A stretch of DNA of 64,000 bases from Arsukibacterium tuosuense (GCA_945872065.1 CAMBYH010000004.1:29079-93078), one strand, 5' to 3'. Shown: positions 36,340 through 46,176, counted from the stretch's first letter. Notes: generated by a model not told the origin, from the sequence alone. Made by a program: numbers and translations.

Positions 36340-37554
36340 TCAGCCAACCAGCTGGTTGAGCTCAAAGATGGGCAGGAGTATGGCCAGGACGATGACCAGA
36401 ACGATGACGCCCATGGTCACGATGAGGGCCGGCTCGAGGATGCCGAGGAGGGCAGCAATGAGGCCATCCATCTCCCGCTCCTGATTGGTAGCTGCCCGGG
36501 TGAGCATGGCATCGAGCTTGCCGCTGGCCTCACCGCTCGAAATCAGGTGGACGCAGAGCGGGGGGAAGTAGCCGCCAACCGCGAGGGACTTGCCAATGGG
36601 CGCTCCTTCCCGGACCCGGGCCGCGGCCACCTCGACTGCCTCCCGCATGGGCACATTGGTGACCACCTCGGCTGATATCCGCAGCGCATCAAGCACGGGC
36701 ACCCCACTCCCGGTGAGGATGCTCAGGGTGCGCGTAAAGCGTGCCGTATTTGAGCCCCGGACGAGCTTTGCGATGAGAGGGATACGCAGGAGCAGGGCAT
36801 CCCGCCACCGCCGGGGTCCGGGCTGGCGCAGCGCTCGCCCCACCGCAACGGCGGCCGCGACAATTCCCACCAGCAGCAGCAGACCATAGTCGCGCAGGAA
36901 GTCGCTCAGGGCGATAAGAAACACGGTGAGGCCGGGAAGCTCCCGCCCCGTATTCGAGAACACGCCAACGACCTTGGGCACGACGTAGACCAGCATGCCG
37001 CTGACGATCAGCAGTGCCAGCACCGTCAGTACGACGGGGTAAATCATGGCGTGCTGGATTTTCTGGCGAAGAACCTGGCGGCCCTCCGTATAGTCCGCCA
37101 GTCGCTCCAGCACCGCGTCGAGGTGACCGGACTGCTCACCAGCGGAAACCGTCGCGCGGTAAATTTCGGGGAAAGCCTTTGGGAAATCCGCGAACCCGTC
37201 CGCGAGGGTGTGGCCTTCCATGACCTTGGAGCGCACCCCGATCAGGACGCTCTTGACCCGCGTAGACTCGGTCTGCTCCGACACCGCGAGCAGCGCTTCC
37301 TCGAGGGGCATGGATGACTGGACCAGGGTGGCAAGCTGTCGCGTTACAAGCGCGAGGTCCGTGGACGACATGGTTGGCCGCAGTGTGAAGGACTGCTGGC
37401 GGGTAGCTTCCCGCTCAGCCGCCTCCGTGACAGTGAGTGGAAAAAGCTGCCGTTCGCGGAGTAGCTGCCGGACCTGACGGGCCGTGTCGCCCTCAAGAAT
37501 GCCCTTGCGTTCCTTGCCGCCGGCATCGACAGCGGTGTACTCGAAGGCTCCCAT
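36340..37554 (-). CDS. gspF: Type II secretion inner-membrane platform protein GspF
   Basis: 404-residue platform protein with two tandem GspF domains. The first starts MGAFEYTAVDAGGKERKG and has TRQLATLVQSSMPLEEAL; the second has FTRTLSILTGSGVPVLDALRIS and ends with the TM segment VTMGVIVLVIVLAILLPIFEL. Three TM helices, one in the centre (HAMIYPVVLTVLALLIVSG). The start overlaps gspE by one base. It is the last gene of the gspC-D-E-F run. Confidence 0.95.
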   Translation of the reverse strand: MGAFEYTAVDAGGKERKGILEGDTARQVRQLLRERQLFPLTVTEAAEREATRQQSFTLRPTMSSTDLALVTRQLATLVQSSMPLEEALLAVSEQTESTRVKSVLIGVRSKVMEGHTLADGFADFPKAFPEIYRATVSAGEQSGHLDAVLERLADYTEGRQVLRQKIQHAMIYPVVLTVLALLIVSGMLVYVVPKVVGVFSNTGRELPGLTVFLIALSDFLRDYGLLLLVGIVAAAVAVGRALRQPGPRRWRDALLLRIPLIAKLVRGSNTARFTRTLSILTGSGVPVLDALRISAEVVTNVPMREAVEVAAARVREGAPIGKSLAVGGYFPPLCVHLISSGEASGKLDAMLTRAATNQEREMDGLIAALLGILEPALIVTMGVIVLVIVLAILLPIFELNQLVG

Positions 37555-39122
37555 CAGTCGGAGCGGGTGACGCGGAGAACCTCTTCGAGGGTCGTGTCCC
37601 CGGCGAGGGCCTTGCGCAGGCCATCGTCCCGAATGCTTGGGCCCCGGGTCCGCGCATAGCGCTCCAGCTCATGTTCCCCCGCGCCGTCGTGAATCATGGT
37701 CCGGAATTCATCGTCGATGCTGACCAGTTCGTAGATGCCGGTCCGACCGCGATAGCCGGCCCCACCGGCCTGCATGGCCGCCTCGTCCGGGTGGTAGAGG
37801 GGTGGCGGGTTCGCCGGGTCGATGCCCAGGGTCTTGCACTCGTAGTCCCGCGCCGTATAGGCCACTTTGGTGGCGGGATCAATCACCCGCACCAGTCGCT
37901 GGGCCAGCACACCGATAAGACTGGACGACAACAGGAAGGGCTCCACGCCCATGTCCCTAAGACGGGTTACGGCGCCGACAGCGGTGTTGGTGTGCAGTGT
38001 GGAGAGCACCAGATGGCCCGTAAGGCTGGCCTGCACGGCAATCTCGGCCGTCTCCAGATCGCGTATCTCACCCACCATGACCACATCCGGGTCCTGCCGG
38101 AGGATGGCCCGGAGACCTCGCGCAAAGGTCATCTCAGCCTTCGTGTTGACCTGGGACTGGCCGATCCCGTCGATGTAGTACTCGATAGGATCCTCGACCG
38201 TCATGATGTTTCGCGTGTTGTCGTTGATCCGGGCCAGAGCCGCATAGAGCGTGGTGGTCTTGCCGGACCCAGTCGGACCAGTGACGAGAATAATGCCGTG
38301 GGGTTTGCGAATGAGGCCATCAATCACGCCCTTGGTGGCCGGGTCCATGCCCAGGCTCTCCAGTTCGAGGCGCCCGGCGTGCTTGTCGAGCAGACGGAGG
38401 ACCACGCGCTCGCCGTGTCCGGAGGGCATCGTGGAGACCCGCACATCGACGGCCCGACCGGCAATACGCAGTGAAAACCGGCCGTCCTGGGGCAGGCGTT
38501 TCTCGGCGATATCCAGCTTGCCCATGACCTTGATGCGCGAGACTACCAGCGGGGCTACAGCGCGCCGGGACTGCAGGACCTCCCGTAGTATGCCGTCGAC
38601 GCGAAAGCGGACGACCAGACGATTCTCGAAGGGTTCGATGTGGATGTCGGAAGCATTCTCCTTGACTGCTGACGTCAGCAGGGCGTTGATCAGCCGGATG
38701 ATTGGCGCGTCGTCGTTGCTCTCGAGCAAATCGGATGGTTCCGGCAAGTCCTGGGCAACCTGGAACAGGTCGGTGTCGTCACCCAGTCCATCCACCATCT
38801 GCATGGTGGTGTTGGATTCGCGCTCGTAGGTCTGTTGCAACTGACGGTCGAATTCGGCCGGTGAGACGACCTGCAGATGCATCGACCCGTCGACAAAACG
38901 CCGGACCTCGGCAATAGCCGACAGCTTGGCGTCGGACCGGACAATGGTCAGTGGCCGGCCATCCAGCAGGCCGTTGATCAGTACCCCGTGGCGCTTCGCG
39001 AAGGCGAAGGGGAGGACGTAGCGTCGCACTTCAGGTGGCACCTGTGCGCTAGTGGACGGCGCCCGGGCTGCCTGGGGCGCGGCCGTCAGTTCACTAACCA
39101 GTTCAGGAACTGCAGCGTTCAT
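37554..39122 (-). CDS. gspE: Type II secretion ATPase GspE
   Basis: Cytoplasmic secretion ATPase, 522 residues. After an N1E-like domain the motor has Walker A GPTGSGKTTTLYAAL, the Asp box (EDPIEYYIDGIGQ), Walker B ILRQDPDVVMVGEIRD and the His box (STLHTNTAVGA). The C-terminal zinc region of most GspE proteins (two CxxC pairs before GYRGRTG) has lost all four cysteines: the segment runs VIDPATKVAY..LYHPDEAAMQAGGAGYRGRTGIYELV. Catalytic motifs are intact, so the protein should work. It overlaps gspD by four bases. Confidence 0.95.
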   Translation of the reverse strand: MNAAVPELVSELTAAPQAARAPSTSAQVPPEVRRYVLPFAFAKRHGVLINGLLDGRPLTIVRSDAKLSAIAEVRRFVDGSMHLQVVSPAEFDRQLQQTYERESNTTMQMVDGLGDDTDLFQVAQDLPEPSDLLESNDDAPIIRLINALLTSAVKENASDIHIEPFENRLVVRFRVDGILREVLQSRRAVAPLVVSRIKVMGKLDIAEKRLPQDGRFSLRIAGRAVDVRVSTMPSGHGERVVLRLLDKHAGRLELESLGMDPATKGVIDGLIRKPHGIILVTGPTGSGKTTTLYAALARINDNTRNIMTVEDPIEYYIDGIGQSQVNTKAEMTFARGLRAILRQDPDVVMVGEIRDLETAEIAVQASLTGHLVLSTLHTNTAVGAVTRLRDMGVEPFLLSSSLIGVLAQRLVRVIDPATKVAYTARDYECKTLGIDPANPPPLYHPDEAAMQAGGAGYRGRTGIYELVSIDDEFRTMIHDGAGEHELERYARTRGPSIRDDGLRKALAGDTTLEEVLRVTRSD

Positions 39123-41242
39123 GGGGCAGGTACCGTGGCTGGTGGAATACGCAGGTCGATGACCGGCTCCATAGGTGAGCCGCCCGGCGTCATCGTCTGG
39201 GGCTGGGTCATATCCGGCAGCACCGGACGGGTAGTCAGCGGCATCAGTCTGGGATTCTCGGGCTTGGTGGCCAGCTGCTGGTTCCTGATGTAGTTGTACT
39301 TTGCATTGGTCTCAAACGTTGCCTGTACGTTATCCCGCAGGATCGTGGGCCGGATGAACACCATCAGGTTCGTCTTTGCCTTGGTGGTTGTGTTGGACCG
39401 GAAGAAGGCTCCTAGCAGTGGAATGCTGCCGAGGATCGGGACGCGCTGTTCCTTCTCCGTCACCTGGTCCTGGATCAGTCCCCCAAGAACCAGCGTGCCG
39501 CCGTCCTCGACTATCACTGAGGTATTGATGGAGCGGTTGCTGGTAATCAGATCCACGGCCTGGGAGCTCGGAAGAATGGACGAGATCTCCTGTTCGATCT
39601 TCAGGCGAACCGCATTGCCTTCGTTGATCTGGGGGGTGATCTTCAGCGTGAGGCCGACCTGTTCTCGCTGGATGGTCTGGAAGGGGTTCACGGATCCCGT
39701 GACACCGCCGCCGCCGGTGGCGCCCGTGTTGGTGAAGCTGCCGGTCACGAAGGGCACTTCCTGACCGACCTCGATCTGGGCTTCTTCGTTATCCAGGGTG
39801 ACCAGGATCGGCGTGCCGATGATGTTGCTGCTGCCGTCGGACTCCAGGGCTTCGATGAGGGCCACGAAGTTGAGACCGGAACTGCCCAGCCGCCCCACGC
39901 CCAGAGTTATGCCATTGCCGATGAGGTTCCCCACGGCGCCTGCTCCCGTGCCGCCACCGGTGCCGCCCCCCGTGCCGCCCCCCGTGCCGCCCCCGGCGCC
40001 GCCAAGAATTGCGCCACCGATGCCCGCGACGCCGGTTGTGGTGTCAAATTTCGTGAGGCCAACCACGCTGTTAAGGTCCCGGTCGCCCACGGCCCAGGTG
40101 ACGCCAAGGTCGGCTGCCTTGTCGGACGAGACTTCAACAATGATCGCCTCGACCATGACCTGGGCCCGGCGGATGTCCAGCTTGTCGATGACCTGCATCA
40201 TCGACTTCATGGTTTTCGGTGGCGCGGTAATGATCAGCGCGTTGGTCGACTCATCGGCCCAGATGCTGACCTCGCCCCGCTGCGCTGGCGGCACGGCATC
40301 CTTGCCGCCGCCTGCCGCTGCCGCCTGCGGCCCACTGCCGGAGTACTGACTCTGCAGTTTGGTGGCCAGATCCACGGCATCGGTATAGCGCAGGTAACGA
40401 ACCTGGGTGTCGCCGCCTTCCTCCAGGGGCGTATCCAGATGGGTGATGAGCGCCCGGTAGCGAAGCCGGTCGGTCTTGTCTCCCGTTACCAGCACGCTGT
40501 TCGTGCGCTCGTCGGCCACGACCGTGACCCGGGGGCCACCGCCACCTTCGGCCTGCTGGGCGCCCTGGTTCAGCGCGCCGACGATCTTGACGATCTCGCC
40601 GGCGGAGGCGTGCTCCAGCCGGATGACTTCATAGTCCTGGTCAGCGGCCTGATCGATACGCGCCACGATGCGGACCATCCGGTCCACGTTGGAAGCCCTG
40701 TCGCTGATGATGAGAAGGTTGGACGGCGGGTGCGCGGCAAGATGCCCGTATTGGGGAATCAGCGGCCGGAGAATCGGCACCAGCTGGGCTGCAGCCACAT
40801 TCTGGACTGCGATCACCCGGGTCACGATGTCGTCAGGCCGGCCACCGCCCGGCTCATTCTCCGCCCCGGGAACCTGGCGGGCATTGGCATCCGGGAGAAT
40901 CTTGATGATGTCGCCGGCCGGCACGGCGACGAAGCCGTAGACCGACAGTATCGACAGAAAGGCCTCGTAGAACGCGTCGGGGGTCATAGGCGCGGCCGAC
41001 AACATGGTTACCTGCGCCTTCACCCGGGGATCGAGAATGAAGTTTTTGCCGGTCACTTCGCCGACTGCTTCGATAACCTGCCGGATATCGGCATCCTTGT
41101 AGTTGGGCGTGATGGTGGCCTGCTGTGCGGACAGTCCGGCCGCACCCGTCAACGCCATGACTGTGACGCAGGCGCTGGCAAGGCGGGACCATCGCCTGAG
41201 GCGGGTTAGTCTGATATCGGTCTGGTTGGCTGGTTCGGTCAC
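39119..41242 (-). CDS. gspD: Type II secretion secretin GspD
   Basis: Outer-membrane secretin, 707 residues. Signal peptide, then N0 domain (YKDADIRQVIEAVGEVTGKNFILD), N1-N3 domains with repeated NLLIISD/NSVLVTGD/NALIITAP motifs, and a C-terminal secretin core (VPILGSIPLLGAFFRS, LMVFIRP). A Gly-rich insert of GGTG repeats lies in the middle of the core region (about residues 405-425). No pilotin-binding S-domain is obvious. The GTG start overlaps gspC by three bases. Confidence 0.95.
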   Translation of the reverse strand: MTEPANQTDIRLTRLRRWSRLASACVTVMALTGAAGLSAQQATITPNYKDADIRQVIEAVGEVTGKNFILDPRVKAQVTMLSAAPMTPDAFYEAFLSILSVYGFVAVPAGDIIKILPDANARQVPGAENEPGGGRPDDIVTRVIAVQNVAAAQLVPILRPLIPQYGHLAAHPPSNLLIISDRASNVDRMVRIVARIDQAADQDYEVIRLEHASAGEIVKIVGALNQGAQQAEGGGGPRVTVVADERTNSVLVTGDKTDRLRYRALITHLDTPLEEGGDTQVRYLRYTDAVDLATKLQSQYSGSGPQAAAAGGGKDAVPPAQRGEVSIWADESTNALIITAPPKTMKSMMQVIDKLDIRRAQVMVEAIIVEVSSDKAADLGVTWAVGDRDLNSVVGLTKFDTTTGVAGIGGAILGGAGGGTGGGTGGGTGGGTGAGAVGNLIGNGITLGVGRLGSSGLNFVALIEALESDGSSNIIGTPILVTLDNEEAQIEVGQEVPFVTGSFTNTGATGGGGVTGSVNPFQTIQREQVGLTLKITPQINEGNAVRLKIEQEISSILPSSQAVDLITSNRSINTSVIVEDGGTLVLGGLIQDQVTEKEQRVPILGSIPLLGAFFRSNTTTKAKTNLMVFIRPTILRDNVQATFETNAKYNYIRNQQLATKPENPRLMPLTTRPVLPDMTQPQTMTPGGSPMEPVIDLRIPPATVPAP
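39945..40002. repeat. Short tandem repeats encoding the GGTG run of GspD
   Basis: Several copies of a 12-base unit around ccgtgccgcccc encode GGTGGGTGGGTGGGTG. Units keep frame, so slippage would change loop length without breaking the secretin. Confidence 0.7.
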
Positions 41243-42159
41243 TGCGTCGCTCCGACGGCGTTGACTTGAGTCATGTTCAGTGACAGCACCTGGGGCTGAC
41301 CATCACGCTCTACGGTTACCGTGACCTGGGGCGCGTCGCCCAGGCTACGAAACACTTCCATGCCCTGGGCTGGATTATTCAACGCAATACCATTGATTTC
41401 AGTGACAAGATCGCCAGCGCGCAGACCGAGGGAGGCAAACGCCTGCCGGTTCGGGCCCGGGTAGATGCGATAGCCCTTCAGCTGTCCATTAGGCATGAAG
41501 GGTTGTGGCCTGACGACCGCAAGGAAGCCGGGGGCGTTCTGGGCGACCAGTTCCTGAACGTTGGGCTGTCCCGGAGGCGCTATGGCCTGCGGCTGGGTAA
41601 AGCCACCAGCAGACGGGCCACCCGCGCCGGCGCCCTCCCGGGGCAGTCGCAGTACTTCCAGTTGGCCCGCCCGGGCCAGAACCACCCGATCTGCCTGGAT
41701 CTGCTGCACGGTTGCACCGCCCGGCAGGGTCGAATTCACAAAGTAGACCTGCTCATTGCCGCTGCCATCGGCGATTATGGCGTGGGCAAGCTTGGGGTTG
41801 TCGGCCGCAACCGCACCGCGCAACTGCAATGCAAGGCTCGTGTCCGGTGCGGTGAGGGCGGCATCGCCCGCGACGGGCGGCGGTTCGTTGGAGACCTCGC
41901 CAAACAGATGAGCCGCGGTGATGGTGGCGTAGGTGACCGGGGTTGTCGTCTTCTGGCCGGTCTGGGGCGCCATCTGGGGCGGCTGCCACGGAGCACTCGG
42001 GCCCGATGGATAGAGCGTCCAGAAGATCCGGGCAAGGTAGTAGCCGATCAGTATCACCGCCATCACGGACACGATCAGGGGCAGGTGCTCATTGGCACGC
42101 ACCACCGCCAGTGCCGGCGTCGATCCGCCGAAACGCGAGACTAGATCCTGAACGTTCAC
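41239..42159 (-). CDS. gspC: Type II secretion inner-membrane linker protein GspC
   Basis: 306 residues: cytoplasmic N-tail, one TM helix (LPLIVSVMAVILIGYYLARIF), a Pro/Gln-rich linker, an HR domain (ALQLRGAVAADNPKLAHAII..) that contacts secretin N0, and a C-terminal PDZ domain (GLRAGDLVTEINGIALNNPAQGMEV). The PDZ form resembles classical GspC rather than the coiled-coil type. The start is GTG 42159. First gene of gspC-D-E-F; the promoter should lie in the divergent gap with clpS. Confidence 0.9.
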   Translation of the reverse strand: MNVQDLVSRFGGSTPALAVVRANEHLPLIVSVMAVILIGYYLARIFWTLYPSGPSAPWQPPQMAPQTGQKTTTPVTYATITAAHLFGEVSNEPPPVAGDAALTAPDTSLALQLRGAVAADNPKLAHAIIADGSGNEQVYFVNSTLPGGATVQQIQADRVVLARAGQLEVLRLPREGAGAGGPSAGGFTQPQAIAPPGQPNVQELVAQNAPGFLAVVRPQPFMPNGQLKGYRIYPGPNRQAFASLGLRAGDLVTEINGIALNNPAQGMEVFRSLGDAPQVTVTVERDGQPQVLSLNMTQVNAVGATQ

Positions 42160-42460
42160 AGAAGCCCACGAAACATAAGAGGTTTTAGCATAGTCAGGTA
42201 CTGCAAGGGGAGCAACCTCCGAATCGCCCGTAAAGACCGCCTTCCCCCGCGGGAATTAGAGCCTTGCCGCTGCCGGCGAACCGTGACGGCTTCCACACAC
42301 CGCAGCAGAGTCTGGTTCAGGCCTGGTTAACGCCGCCTGACCGCGCGGTGTTGTTTAAGGGGGAATCCAAGCCAATGGTTGCAATCGAATACGCTAATAT
42401 CTGCTCAACCTCAAGATTTCCTCAGCCGCGACGACTTAAGGCTTACCGAGCGACGACTGA
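42160..42460. promoter_or_regulatory. Divergent intergenic region gspC | clpS
   Basis: 301 bases with no supported gene. On the clpS side TAATAT at about 42395 is a plausible -10 but lacks a good -35 at normal spacing. On the gspC side an AT-richer stretch at 42168-42195 may hold the secretion promoter. No strong terminator or protein-site repeat was seen. Confidence 0.35.
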
Positions 42461-42799
42461 ATGGGCAGTGACAACGACAAGGATTTGACCCGGCGCATGG
42501 ATGACGGCCGGGGGCTTGCACTTGAAGAGGCGCGCCCCCAAGTCAAGCGGCCACCCCTGTACCGGGTGGTCTTGCTGAACGATGACTACACTCCGATGGA
42601 GTTTGTGGTCGAGGTTCTGGAGTTCATTTTCGCCATGGACAGGCAGAAGGCCACGCGAGTCATGCTTGAAGTCCACACCCGTGGCAAGGGGGTGTGCGGA
42701 GTGTTTACCTACGAGATCGCGGAAACAAAGGTGGCCCAGGTGGGCGCCTACGCGCAGCAGCATCAGCACCCACTTCTATGCACGCTTGAGGAAACCTGA
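42461..42799 (+). CDS. clpS: ClpS adaptor protein
   Basis: 112-residue N-end-rule adaptor that delivers substrates with Leu, Phe, Trp or Tyr N-termini to ClpAP. The family block [23 protein letters not shown], with the Asn-Asp-Asp binding pocket, and later [15 protein letters not shown] are intact. It lies 5 bases before clpA, as usual. The first 25 residues are the flexible, unconserved tail. Confidence 0.96.
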   Translation: MGSDNDKDLTRRMDDGRGLALEEARPQVKRPPLYRVVLLNDDYTPMEFVVEVLEFIFAMDRQKATRVMLEVHTRGKGVCGVFTYEIAETKVAQVGAYAQQHQHPLLCTLEET

Positions 42800-42804
42800 T
42801 TGTC

Positions 42805-45087
42805 ATGTTGAGCAGTGAACTCGAGTACTGTCTGAATGAGGCCTTCCAGCAGGCCCGTACCAAACGTCACGAGTACATGACGGTCGAGCACCTGTTGCTG
42901 GCCATCGTTGACGTCCCGACCGTTACCGAGATTCTCAAAGGCTGCGGAGCTGATCTGGTCCGGCTGCGCCGCGATCTTGAGCAGTTCATTGATGAGTCGA
43001 CTCCTCGTCTGGCTGAGGGCAGCTCTCAGGACGTCCAGCCAACGCTCGGGTTTCAGCGTGTGCTCCAGCGCGCCGTGTTCCACGTTCAGTCCAGCGGCAA
43101 GAAGGAAGTGCGGGGCGAGAACGTGCTCGTCGCTATATTCGGTGAGAAGCAGTCCCACGCCGTCTATCTGCTGGGACTCCAGGACGTCACCCGCCTGGAT
43201 GTCGTGAATTTCATTTCTCACGGGCTCTCCAAGCTCCGGGACGATTCCGGTGGGCCAAAGAGTCAGTCTGGGGAAGGCGAGGAGGGTGAGGCTGACGCCA
43301 ACGGCAGCGCTCTCGACAACTACGCCACCAACCTGAACAAGCGGGCCCGGGAAGGGAAGATTGATCCCCTCATTGGCCGCGAACTGGAAGTGGAGCGGAC
43401 CATCCAGATCCTCTGTCGGAGGCGAAAGAACAATCCCCTCTATGTGGGAGAGGCTGGCGTGGGGAAGACCGCAATCGCCGAGGGCCTGGCGAAAATGATC
43501 GTTGATGGCAAGGTGCCGGAAGTGCTGGCGAACTGCACGATTTATTCCCTCGACATGGGTTCCCTGCTGGCCGGCACCAAGTACCGGGGCGACTTCGAGA
43601 AGCGCTTCAAGGCGGTCATCAAGGAGTTGGGCAAGGATCCCGGTGCCATCCTCTTCATTGACGAGATTCACACGGTTATCGGAGCGGGCGCAGCCTCCGG
43701 TGGTGTGCTGGACGCCTCAAACCTGATCAAGCCGGTACTGTCGAGTGGTGAGCTGCGCTGTATCGGGTCCACGACCTATCGCGAGTACCGGGGCGTCTTT
43801 GAGAAGGACCATGCCCTGGCCCGGCGTTTTCAGAAGATCGATATTGTCGAGCCGACCATTCCCCAGACTATCGAGATCCTGCGTGGCCTCAAAAGCCGAT
43901 TTGAGGAGTATCACAGCATCGCCTATACGGACGACGCCATCGTTGCAGCCGTGGAGCTATCGGCCCGGCATATCAATGAGCGGCAGTTGCCGGACAAGGC
44001 CATTGACGTGATCGACGAAGCGGGGGCCAGCATTCGCCTGGAGCCGGAGGCGACCCGAACCCGCGAGGTCGGAGTCGTCCAGATAGAGAATGTCATTGCC
44101 AAGATGGCGCGGATTCCGCCGAAGAGCGTGTCGGCCTCCGATCGGGATCAGCTCCGCAACCTTGAACGGGATCTGAAGCTGGTGATCTTTGGCCAGGACA
44201 ACGCCGTCTCGGCCCTGTCAGCCGCCATAAAGATGGCGCGCTCCGGGCTGCGGGAGCCCGAGAAGCCGGTGGGCGCCTTTCTGTTTGCGGGACCCACTGG
44301 CGTGGGTAAAACGGAAGTCACCCGGCAGCTTGCCCTGTGTCTCGGGATCGAGTTGATCCGCTTCGACATGTCCGAGTACATGGAGCGACACACTGTGTCC
44401 CGCCTGATCGGCGCGCCTCCCGGCTATGTGGGCTTCGATCAGGGTGGGCTCTTGACCGAAGCTGTCAGCAAGCATCCCCATGCGGTCCTGCTCCTGGATG
44501 AGATTGAGAAAGCTCATCCCGAAGTGTTCAACCTCCTGCTCCAGGTTATGGATCACGGCACCCTGACGGACAACAACGGCCGCAAGGCAGATTTCCGCAA
44601 CGTCATTCTCGTCATGACCACGAACGCCGGGGCCCAGGAGATGGGTCGGTCCTCCATGGGCTTCACAGAGCAGGACAACAGCACGGATGGCATGGCGATC
44701 ATCAACCGGATGTTCACCCCTGAGTTCCGTAACCGCCTGGATACCATCATCCAGTTTGCTCCGCTGGGACCAGAGGCAATCCTCCGCGTGGTCGACAAGC
44801 TGGTCATGGAGCTGGAGGCGCAGCTGGACAAGAACGCCGTGACGATCGAACTGGAGCCTGCTGCCCGTCAGTGGATCGCGGACAAGGGCTACGACCCGAA
44901 GATGGGTGCCCGGCCGATGGCCAGGGTTATTCAGGAGCAGGTGAAGCGGCCTCTGGCCGAGCAGTTGCTATTCGGCGCTCTGGCCAAGGGAGGTCACGTC
45001 CGTATCTCGCTGGACGATTCGGGGGAGCTGCGCCTGGTGAGCACGCCGGCCACCATGGCCCTGGAGCACATCCCCGATCCGGCCTGA
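42805..45087 (+). CDS. clpA: ATP-dependent Clp protease ATPase subunit ClpA
   Basis: Hexameric AAA+ unfoldase partner of ClpP, 760 residues. N-terminal Clp_N repeats (residues 1-145) bind ClpS. Two AAA modules follow: Walker A GEAGVGKTAIAEG and GPTGVGKTEVTRQ, with GAPPGYVGFDQGG and a C-terminal D2 small domain. The middle insert of ClpB/HSP104 is absent, confirming ClpA. It is co-transcribed with clpS and convergent with infA. Confidence 0.97.
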   Translation: MLSSELEYCLNEAFQQARTKRHEYMTVEHLLLAIVDVPTVTEILKGCGADLVRLRRDLEQFIDESTPRLAEGSSQDVQPTLGFQRVLQRAVFHVQSSGKKEVRGENVLVAIFGEKQSHAVYLLGLQDVTRLDVVNFISHGLSKLRDDSGGPKSQSGEGEEGEADANGSALDNYATNLNKRAREGKIDPLIGRELEVERTIQILCRRRKNNPLYVGEAGVGKTAIAEGLAKMIVDGKVPEVLANCTIYSLDMGSLLAGTKYRGDFEKRFKAVIKELGKDPGAILFIDEIHTVIGAGAASGGVLDASNLIKPVLSSGELRCIGSTTYREYRGVFEKDHALARRFQKIDIVEPTIPQTIEILRGLKSRFEEYHSIAYTDDAIVAAVELSARHINERQLPDKAIDVIDEAGASIRLEPEATRTREVGVVQIENVIAKMARIPPKSVSASDRDQLRNLERDLKLVIFGQDNAVSALSAAIKMARSGLREPEKPVGAFLFAGPTGVGKTEVTRQLALCLGIELIRFDMSEYMERHTVSRLIGAPPGYVGFDQGGLLTEAVSKHPHAVLLLDEIEKAHPEVFNLLLQVMDHGTLTDNNGRKADFRNVILVMTTNAGAQEMGRSSMGFTEQDNSTDGMAIINRMFTPEFRNRLDTIIQFAPLGPEAILRVVDKLVMELEAQLDKNAVTIELEPAARQWIADKGYDPKMGARPMARVIQEQVKRPLAEQLLFGALAKGGHVRISLDDSGELRLVSTPATMALEHIPDPA

Positions 45088-45138
45088 CTTCCGGCCTGCT
45101 GACGGACTCCAGATCAGGTCCCCGGCGGGTTCGACCTG

Positions 45139-45357
45139 TTACCGCGCCCGGAAGGTAATGCGTCCTTTGGAGAGGTCGTAGGGGGTGAGTTCGACCGTGA
45201 CCCGGTCCCCCGTGAGAATCCGAATATAGTTCTTGCGCATCTTTCCGGAGATGTGCGCGTTCACAAGATGGCCGTTATCGAGGGTGACTCGAAACGTCGT
45301 GTTAGGCAGGGTCTCGGTGACGACCCCGTCCATCGTGATGGCTTCTTCTTTCGACAT
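45139..45357 (-). CDS. infA: Translation initiation factor IF-1
   Basis: 72-residue OB-fold protein: [19 protein letters not shown].., then [38 protein letters not shown], the full IF-1 sequence signature and length. It binds the ribosomal A site during initiation. It is the last gene of the minus-strand trxB-acetyltransferase-aat-infA run, 42 bases after aat, and faces clpA. Confidence 0.98.
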   Translation of the reverse strand: MSKEEAITMDGVVTETLPNTTFRVTLDNGHLVNAHISGKMRKNYIRILTGDRVTVELTPYDLSKGRITFRAR

Positions 45358-45399
45358 GGAGACTCCGGCGGAACGGGGCGCGATTGTCGTCGAACTCGT

Positions 45400-46176
45400 T
45401 CACACGTGCAAGGGAGCCGGGACTTCCGGTGTCCGGACTAGGCTTTGCGTCGGTCGGGGTTCGGTACGCCAGGCCCCGACCCGGCCCCTGGCCACGCTTA
45501 GCGTCCGCAATAGACCCAGAAACTCGTCCCGGGGCATCAGCTGGCTGCCCAGCGTGGCGAGGTGATGGGTTGCCACCTGGCAGTCGATCAGCGTTATGCC
45601 CTGATCCTCTGCCAGCCGTACGAGCTTCACCAGGGCGGCCTTGGACGCATCGGTGACCTGGCTAAACATCGATTCACCGAAGAACACGTCGCCGAGCGCG
45701 ATCCCATAGAGTCCGCCCGCAAGGTCTGATCCCTGCCAGACTTCTATCGAGTGGGCATACCCGAGATTGTGTAGGGCGAGATAGGCCGAACGCATCTCCG
45801 GTGTGATCCACGTGCCCGTAGCGGCCCGGGTGTCTGCGCATGCATTGATTACCGCCCCAAAGGCCAGATCGACCGAGACCTGGAAGCGCTTGCCCATCAG
45901 CGTCCGCCTGAGGGTCCGGGAAATGTGAATTCTCTCGGGCAGGAGGACGGCCCGCGGGTCCGGCGACCACCAGAGAACAGGTTGGCCTTCTTCGTACCAG
46001 GGAAAGATGCCACGGCCATAGGCGGCCAGCAGTCTTGCCGGCGTGAGGTCGCCGCCCACGGCAACGAGGCCGTCCGGCTCAGTCGTTCCCCGGATCAGAT
46101 CCGGGAAGGACTCAGGCGGATCACCGGGATTGAGAAACACGATTGACCCGGTGACTGCCGACGCCGTACTGCTCAT
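45400..46176 (-). CDS. aat: Leucyl/phenylalanyl-tRNA-protein transferase Aat
   Basis: 258 residues. Adds Leu or Phe to N-terminal Arg/Lys of proteins, making N-end-rule substrates for ClpS-ClpAP, whose genes lie next door. Family motifs are PPESFPDLIRGTTEPDGLVAVGGDLTPARLLAAYGRGIFPWYE, WWSPDPRAVLLPE and GIALGDVFFGESMFS. The ATG overlaps the stop of the acetyltransferase-like gene by four bases. The C-terminal 40 residues are less conserved. Confidence 0.97.
   Translation of the reverse strand: MSSTASAVTGSIVFLNPGDPPESFPDLIRGTTEPDGLVAVGGDLTPARLLAAYGRGIFPWYEEGQPVLWWSPDPRAVLLPERIHISRTLRRTLMGKRFQVSVDLAFGAVINACADTRAATGTWITPEMRSAYLALHNLGYAHSIEVWQGSDLAGGLYGIALGDVFFGESMFSQVTDASKAALVKLVRLAEDQGITLIDCQVATHHLATLGSQLMPRDEFLGLLRTLSVARGRVGAWRTEPRPTQSLVRTPEVPAPLHV

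Noticed and set aside
39945..40002. GspD tandem repeat as a CRISPR or non-coding repeat
   Set aside because: Units are 12 bases, contiguous without spacers and in frame inside gspD, encoding a Gly-rich loop.
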